A stretch of 9,580 bases of DNA from CAUJGQ01 sp038325665. GTDB lineage: Bacteria > Chloroflexota > Dehalococcoidia > CAUJGQ01. The notes beneath the pieces are model-generated. The model saw only the letters and a list, made by a program, of their open reading frames with translations. It made no database searches and was not told where the DNA came from. The stretch spans positions 1 through 9,580 of the forward strand of contig JBBQJF010000196.1 of assembly GCA_038325665.1 (NCBI GenBank), read 5' to 3'. Of the stretch, positions 5,148 to 9,580 are shown one piece after another. How positions within the stretch are numbered: position 1 is the first letter of the stretch; every line of letters starts with the position of its first letter. The translations under genes and the position numbers were made by a program.

Positions 5148-6749
5148 ATGCCGGAAGACTCAACGCACGAGAGCTGGAAGCCCGGAATGCCGTTTGACCG
5201 CGCCGTGGAGGAGATCGCGTACATCAAGGGACTCGCCGGCGAGATGGGCGGACCCGAACGCGTCAAGCGCCAGCACGACGGCGGGCGCTACACGATCCGC
5301 GAGCGCGTCGAGAAGTTCGTTGACGCGGGCAGCTTCATCGAGGCCGGCCCGCTGGTCGGCGCCGCCGAGTACGACGCGGAGGGCAATCTCACCGGCTTCA
5401 CGCCGGGCGCGTATGTGATGGGTCTTGCCGAGGTGAACGGCCGGCCGGTTGCGATCGGCGGCGACGACTTCACGATCTCCGGCGGCAGCCCGCACAACGT
5501 CCATAAGGGCGCGGCGCAATTCACCCAGCCGCTGGCGTTGCAGTACGGCATCCCGTACATCCAACTGATCGAGGGTGTCGGTCACAGCTCGAAGTCGGAC
5601 GAGTCGCAGGGCCACATGGGTCTGCCGGGCGGGGCGCAGTGGTACCGGCACGCCCGCCTGCTGGCGCGGGTGCCGGTCGCGGCCGGGATCATGGGTTCCG
5701 TCGCGGGCGCGCCGGCGGCCTACGCGCTCATGTCGCACTTCACGGTGATGATCAAGGGCCAGTCACAGATCTTCCCCTCCGGCCCGCCGGTGGTGAAGCG
5801 GGCGATCAGCGAGGACATCAGCAAAGAGGACCTCGGCGGCGCGAAGATGCATGTCCACGACAGCGGTCAGGTGGACAACGAGGCGGAGAACGAAGAGGAC
5901 GCCTTCGACCAGATCAAGGCATTCCTCTCCTACCTGCCCAATACGACCAACGATGTTGCCCCACGCGTCGCCACCGGCGATGACCCGAACCGGCGCGTCG
6001 AGGACTTGCTGACGATCATGCCGACGAACCGGAAGCGCGCGTACGATCCGCGCAAGTTGATCCGGCTGGTCGTCGATAACGGCGAGTTCTTCGAAATGCG
6101 GCGGTACTGGGGTGGTTCCCTGATCACCGGGTTCGCGCGGCTCGATGGCTACAGTGTCGGTGTGATGGGCAACGACCCGCTCGTGCTTGCCGGCGCCATG
6201 GATGGCGACGCCGCCGACAAGTACGCCCACTTCGTGGACCTGTGCGACACTTTCAACCTGCCGGTCGTGATCTTCCTCGATATGCCCGGGTTCATGCTCG
6301 GGTCGGGGGCGGAACGCAAGGCGACGATGCGGCGCGGCGTGCGGGCGCTGATCGCGAGCGCGGAGGCGCAGGTGCCCAAGGTCGAGTTCAATGTGAGAAA
6401 GTCCTACGGCGTGGCTGCCGACGCCCCCAACAGCCTCGGCCACCCGGACGGCCTCAACCTGCGCTTCGGCTGGCCGGCCGGCGAGTGGGGCGGCATCCCG
6501 ATCGAGGGCGGTGTGGCGGCCGCGTACAAGCGCGAGATCGAGGCGGCACCGGACCCCGAGGCGCACCGCGAGATGATCGAGGAGCGGCTGCTTCGCCTGC
6601 GTTCGCCGATGAAGGCCGCCCACCACTTCGACGTGATTGACCTGATCGACCCACGCGATACCCGCCGGCTGGCCTGCACCTTCGTCAAGCTCGCCCAGCC
6701 GCTGCTGCACGAACTCGCCAAGCGGCCGAAGCGGGCCGTGCGGCCGTAA
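5148..6749 (+). CDS. Acyl-CoA carboxylase carboxyltransferase subunit, propionyl-CoA carboxylase beta-like
   Basis: This 533-residue protein has the two-half carboxyltransferase layout of biotin-dependent acyl-CoA carboxylases, whose beta subunits transfer carboxyl from carboxybiotin to an acyl-CoA. The N half has RERVEKFVDAGSFIE, FTPGAYVMGLAEVNGRPVAI, an MGSVAGAPAAY loop (182-192) and LGGAKMHV (229-236). The C half has DPRKLIRLVVDNGEFFEM, GDAADKYAHFVDLCD, DMPGFMLGSG (378-387) and RKSYG (417-421). Length is normal. Two loops depart from the common form: GARIQEG is replaced by GVGHSSKSDESQGH (143-156), and the GGAY-type loop by GVAADAPNSLGHPDG (421-435). Substrate is therefore uncertain: propionyl-CoA is the default, but a decarboxylase or another acyl-CoA is possible. 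No biotin carboxylase or biotin carrier gene is in the window. AGGAG at 5136-5140 selects this start over in-frame upstream ATG codons at 5022 and 5025. Confidence 0.85.
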   Translation: MPEDSTHESWKPGMPFDRAVEEIAYIKGLAGEMGGPERVKRQHDGGRYTIRERVEKFVDAGSFIEAGPLVGAAEYDAEGNLTGFTPGAYVMGLAEVNGRPVAIGGDDFTISGGSPHNVHKGAAQFTQPLALQYGIPYIQLIEGVGHSSKSDESQGHMGLPGGAQWYRHARLLARVPVAAGIMGSVAGAPAAYALMSHFTVMIKGQSQIFPSGPPVVKRAISEDISKEDLGGAKMHVHDSGQVDNEAENEEDAFDQIKAFLSYLPNTTNDVAPRVATGDDPNRRVEDLLTIMPTNRKRAYDPRKLIRLVVDNGEFFEMRRYWGGSLITGFARLDGYSVGVMGNDPLVLAGAMDGDAADKYAHFVDLCDTFNLPVVIFLDMPGFMLGSGAERKATMRRGVRALIASAEAQVPKVEFNVRKSYGVAADAPNSLGHPDGLNLRFGWPAGEWGGIPIEGGVAAAYKREIEAAPDPEAHREMIEERLLRLRSPMKAAHHFDVIDLIDPRDTRRLACTFVKLAQPLLHELAKRPKRAVRP

Positions 6750-6792
6750 TGAACTGGCTTGTCCGCGTCACCGCGAAGCGTCTGCGCCTAAA

Positions 6793-8865
6793 TTAACCCG
6801 TGAGATCGCCAAGGAACTCGGAGGCCGGGCGGACGCCGGTCACCAGGAGGTAATCGCGGGCGCGCGTGCAGGCGACATATAGCAGGTGGCGCTCGGTGTT
6901 GTAGACCTCTTCCAGGTCAGCGTCATCGACCACGCCCTCAATGCGCGACTGCTGGGGAATGACCTCATCGTCGCAGGCCATCACGACCACGGAGCGGAAC
7001 TCCAGTCCCTTGGCGAGGTGCATCGTGCCGATAGCGACATGACCACCCGCCGTTTCCACATGTTCGTCGAGCACCCGGCTCTGCAACCGTGCGCTCGCAA
7101 CGGCCGCCCGAGCGCGCTCCAACTCCGCCTCCGAGCGGACGAAGACGCCGATCTCCTCCGGGGTCATCCCTTGCGCTGCGCGTTCCGCCAGCCACCCACC
7201 CACGGCCGTCCACTCGTCATCTTGATTCGTGAATACGCGCACAGCAGGGATGGGGCCGTTGAACACCGATATCGTGCCCCGCCGCTCCTCGACGTTGCCG
7301 TCCACATCGGCCACCTCCGGGCCGAGCAGACGATCGGCCCGTTGTCGGATCTGGTGCGAGGTGCGGTAGTTGATATGCAGGGTGCGGGCACGGCCGCGGA
7401 TATCGACACCAAGCGATTTCCAGGAGAAGGGCTGCTGAAAGATGCGCTGGCCGAGATTGCCGGCGAAGAAGAGACCGTCGGGCCGGCCGGCGCCGAGAGC
7501 AGCGAGGAAGCGGAGCTGGGCCACGCCGACATCCTGCGCCTCATCCACCACCACGTAACCGAACGGCGAGGGCGCGGCTGACCCGAACTCAGCCGCAAGC
7601 CGGGTGAATATCCCGGCGTGGGTGACGAACCCATCAGAGTTCAACCGATTTCGGACGACATCGAACACGGACCAGAGCACCCGCCGTTGCGCCTCTGTCA
7701 GCCGAGTCTTGCGCCCCAACCGCCTGACATCGCGGTACGTCTCCCATCTGTCCAACTGCCACGCGTCCACCAGCCCATCCCACTCCGCCAGGAGAAAGCC
7801 CAGACCAAACTTCTGTTCCTCGACGGCTTGTGCTGCCGCTTCCATGTACTGTCGCACGGTCGCCGTGGAGGCGATGCGAGGCCGGCCGAAGCGTTGCCCG
7901 TACAGCCGCTCAGCGATCCCGTCGAGTGCGTGTACGTCGAGGCGTTCGGCCAGGCGCGGTTCGTTGCTGATCAATCGCCGCAGCCGGGCGCGCAGGGCAT
8001 GGGCCAGGTTTTCGGAGAATGTGGCCAGAAGCACTCGGCTGTCAGGGTTGGCGCGGGCGAGGAACACCGCCCGGTGCAGGGCGACGATCGTTTTGCCGGT
8101 GCCGGCCGAGCCGGAGACACGGGCGGGACCGCTATAGTGACGTTCGACCAATTGCCGCTGCGCTGGATGGAGGAAGACCGTCCATTTGTCCCACGGAAAG
8201 TCGAGCGCGCGCTCCAGTTCCTCCACGTCGCGCATCACCCGGAAGCGGCGTTGGGCGTCGGGATGCGTGAACGGATCGGCGCCGCTGGCTACCGGCAGCG
8301 GCTCCCGAGGACGGCCGCCGGTGGCCAGCTCCACCAGCGCCTCGGCAGCCTCGGCAGGCAGATGATCGGCGAGTTCGAGGATGCTGTCCTCGGTGGCCGC
8401 GCGCACATCCGCCAGCCACTCCGCGGGCACACCGTGGCCGAGCAGTTGATCGTTCGTATAGCGCGCGAACAGCGGCGGTTTGACGGACGCTGGCCTTGGC
8501 CCCTCCCCATGGGCGGGGACGACGATCTCCCGCACCGTCTCCCGAATCTCCACCAATTGGGCGGCGCCCGTCTTGGGGTGCGTCTCCAGCCGCCGCCGCT
8601 CGGCCCAGTCGTAGGCTCGGTCGTGGTGATCGACGTAGCACAGCAGCAGGCTGCCCTCGGTGCGGTGCACGATCAGGCGGATGTCGCTGCTGACGCGTAC
8701 CGACCAGAAGTTCTTGTCGCGTGCCTTATCGAGCTTGTGGAAGCTCAGCCCCGGTGCGGCCGGGTTGACCTGTAAGTCGAAGGCGGTGGTCTTGACCGCC
8801 TTCTGCTCGTCGCCTGTCAGTCGCGCCAGGCTGCCGGTGAACGTGTCGGCAATGCGGAACTCCAT
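6793..8865 (-). CDS. RelE/ParE-like domain fused to a UvrD/Rep-type SF1 helicase
   Basis: This 690-residue protein has two parts. Residues 1 to about 92 resemble a RelE/ParE toxin fold: helices rich in K/R, LSFHKLDKARDKNFWSVRVSSDIRLIVHR, and a final LLLCYVDHHDRAYDWAERR. Residues about 225-690 form a superfamily 1 helicase: Q-type motif HPAQRQLV (233-240), Walker A GSAGTGKT (252-259), motif Ia LLATFSENLA (279-288), Walker B VVDEAQD (439-445), motif III GLFFAGNLGQRI (464-475), motif IV INYRTSHQIRQ (498-508), motif V IGTMHLAKGLEF (612-623) and motif VI LLYVACTRARD (661-671). It should be an ATP-driven 3'-to-5' DNA or RNA translocase. No nuclease motif is visible after motif VI. GAGGAA (complement of 8870-8875) lies four bases before the ATG. 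The gene follows the methyltransferase remnant on the same strand and converges with the carboxyltransferase, 43 bases apart. Confidence 0.87.
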   Translation of the reverse strand: MEFRIADTFTGSLARLTGDEQKAVKTTAFDLQVNPAAPGLSFHKLDKARDKNFWSVRVSSDIRLIVHRTEGSLLLCYVDHHDRAYDWAERRRLETHPKTGAAQLVEIRETVREIVVPAHGEGPRPASVKPPLFARYTNDQLLGHGVPAEWLADVRAATEDSILELADHLPAEAAEALVELATGGRPREPLPVASGADPFTHPDAQRRFRVMRDVEELERALDFPWDKWTVFLHPAQRQLVERHYSGPARVSGSAGTGKTIVALHRAVFLARANPDSRVLLATFSENLAHALRARLRRLISNEPRLAERLDVHALDGIAERLYGQRFGRPRIASTATVRQYMEAAAQAVEEQKFGLGFLLAEWDGLVDAWQLDRWETYRDVRRLGRKTRLTEAQRRVLWSVFDVVRNRLNSDGFVTHAGIFTRLAAEFGSAAPSPFGYVVVDEAQDVGVAQLRFLAALGAGRPDGLFFAGNLGQRIFQQPFSWKSLGVDIRGRARTLHINYRTSHQIRQRADRLLGPEVADVDGNVEERRGTISVFNGPIPAVRVFTNQDDEWTAVGGWLAERAAQGMTPEEIGVFVRSEAELERARAAVASARLQSRVLDEHVETAGGHVAIGTMHLAKGLEFRSVVVMACDDEVIPQQSRIEGVVDDADLEEVYNTERHLLYVACTRARDYLLVTGVRPASEFLGDLTG

Positions 8866-8888
8866 GGGATTCCTCGTAGACAGTATTT

Positions 8889-8965
8889 ACAGGATTAACA
8901 GGATATTCGATTGGCGGGCAATATCAACTCTATCCTGTCAATCCTGTCAATCCTGTTCATCCTGT
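8889..8965. repeat. Six ATCCTGT words, 9-bp spaced, in two orientations
   Basis: ATCCTGT occurs at 8932, 8941, 8950 and 8959, exactly nine bases apart. Its reverse complement, ACAGGAT, occurs at 8889 and 8898, also nine apart. The two sets form an inverted repeat: 8889-8905 pairs with 8931-8947 (17 bp with one mismatch) around a 25-base loop. The element fills most of the gap directly upstream of the helicase start (8865). Similar AATCCTGT-type arrays are, as I recall, scattered between genes in many bacteria without a settled function. Confidence 0.85.
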
Positions 8966-8982
8966 CGGGGCGCGTTGCCCCG
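8966..8982 (-). terminator. GC hairpin after the methyltransferase remnant
   Basis: CGGGGC at 8966-8971 and GCCCCG at 8977-8982 form a 6-bp all-GC stem with a five-base loop, starting six bases after the methyltransferase stop codon as read on the minus strand. The following bases are the ACAGGAT repeat rather than a T-tract. It could weakly end the methyltransferase transcript. Confidence 0.35.
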
Positions 8983-8988
8983 GCGCTG

Positions 8989-9580
8989 TCACACCCGGAA
9001 GACCTTCATCACTTCGTCGCCGAGGTGGTTGATGACCTTGACAGCGATGCGGCCGGAGACCGGCTTCTCGAACGGGCGGGAAGTATCGCTGTTGAGGGTG
9101 GCCCAGGCGTCCTGGTTGATCTCGGTCTTGAGCGTGGTCTTGAGCGCCTTGTACGGGTCGTCGGCGCCGAGGAAGTAGGCGTGGCGGACGAAGAAGCTCT
9201 CCTCGTTGTAGTCGGTGTCGATGAACCAGCAGGCGATGCCGTCCGGTCCGTCGCTACGCACCTCGCCGCTATTGGGGTGGAAGACATCGACGCCGTTGAC
9301 CTTCACCCGCACGCGGCCGTCATCCTCGGGCAGGAGCGTGATGTCCGGTTCGCCGAAGATCACGAACAGGTTGCCCTTGCCGGTGTTGCGGAGGTCGTCG
9401 GCCATGTGGAGGTCGGCGTTCATGCGCGCCTTGAGCACGGGGATGCGGCCGAGCTTGCTGAACTCGGTGGCGTGCGCCTCGTAGTTGAAGGCTCAGGCGA
9501 TCAACACATCGAAGCTGGCGTCGCCCGCCTCGCGCGCGGCCTGCACGAGGTCGGGACGGCTGACGGTGCCGAACTCCGGT
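8989..9580 (-). pseudogene. Type III-like DNA methyltransferase (Mod) C-terminal part with in-frame TGA
   Basis: The minus-strand frame enters from the right edge and ends at TGA 8991-8989. The segment closely resembles the C-terminal part of the adenine-specific Mod methyltransferases of type III restriction systems as I know them: FGTVSRPDLVQAAREAGDAS, FDVLIA, AFNYEAHATEFSKLGRIPVL, NTGKGNLFVIFGEPDI, GVDVFHPNSGEVRS, ACWFIDTDYNEESFFVRHAYF and IAVKVINHLGDEVMKV. Between FDVLIA and AFNYEAH stands a TGA (complement of 9493-9495), where relatives as I recall them have Cys, so a TGC-to-TGA change would explain it. The catalytic DPPY-type motif lies outside the window. If read as a stop, the protein loses about 168 C-terminal residues. 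An internal start (GTG 9438) exists but has no good ribosome site. No type III Res gene follows; the RelE-helicase does. Confidence 0.8.

Noticed and set aside
5763..6710. Minus-strand open frame (315 codons) opposite the carboxyltransferase
   Set aside because: Its sequence is rich in His, Arg and Val without any motif, and the plus strand carries an unmistakable carboxyltransferase.
6750..6792. Bidirectional terminator between the convergent genes
   Set aside because: Only very short GC-rich complementarities are present, with no stem of useful length and no T-tract.
7618..8775. Long plus-strand open frame (385 codons) opposite the helicase
   Set aside because: It overlaps all of the conserved helicase motifs on the minus strand and resembles no protein family. 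It is a by-product of high GC at third positions.
8889..8965. CRISPR array
   Set aside because: The repeated unit is only 7-9 bases with no unique spacers of useful length, so it is a short tandem and inverted repeat.
9480..9500. Selenocysteine codon at TGA 9493-9495
   Set aside because: No convincing SECIS-type hairpin follows on the minus strand, and Mod methyltransferases are not known to me as selenoproteins. A nonsense mutation or sequence error is simpler.

Overview
This is a high-GC bacterial window with Shine-Dalgarno-led ATG genes. No rRNA or other phylogenetic marker is present. Composition, the RTX-like extracellular protein and short decayed mobile or toxin-antitoxin genes fit a Chloroflexota/Thermomicrobia-like or similar high-GC bacterium; this placement is inference only.

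Layout, + strand: positions 3-83 are the last codons of an unidentified gene, followed by an 11-bp hairpin. Positions 214-4378 hold four consecutive genes whose products all carry N-terminal export signals: a cupin protein, an uncharacterised family with MGIH and ELHVWAWK motifs, a DUF3455 protein, and a 663-residue RTX-type calcium-binding repeat protein with an internal duplication. Every gap in front of these genes contains a strong hairpin or nested stem, and the RTX gene is followed by another. Positions 4517-5022 are a decayed vapBC toxin-antitoxin locus: vapB is frameshifted, and its 3' part is joined in frame to a vapC that has lost its start and an internal segment. Positions 5148-6749 encode an acyl-CoA carboxylase carboxyltransferase (propionyl-CoA carboxylase beta-like) with unusual active-site loops and no biotin-bearing partner in view.

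Layout, - strand: positions 6793-8865 encode a superfamily 1 (UvrD/Rep-type) helicase with an N-terminal RelE/ParE-like toxin-fold domain. Upstream of it, 8989-9580 is the C-terminal part of a type III-like DNA methyltransferase (Mod), interrupted by an in-frame TGA where a cysteine codon is expected. The 123-bp gap between them holds six copies of the 7-mer ATCCTGT in two orientations with 9-bp spacing, plus a GC-rich hairpin.

Working view: the left half looks like a surface or secreted-protein gene group of unknown role. The right half looks like an accessory, defence-type region showing decay in both the toxin-antitoxin pair and the methyltransferase. The carboxyltransferase is the one clear metabolic gene and sits between them, convergent with the helicase. 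Nothing here proves a new system. The best candidates for follow-up are the RelE-helicase fusion with its repeat-rich upstream region, and the secreted-protein quartet with its recurrent leader hairpins.
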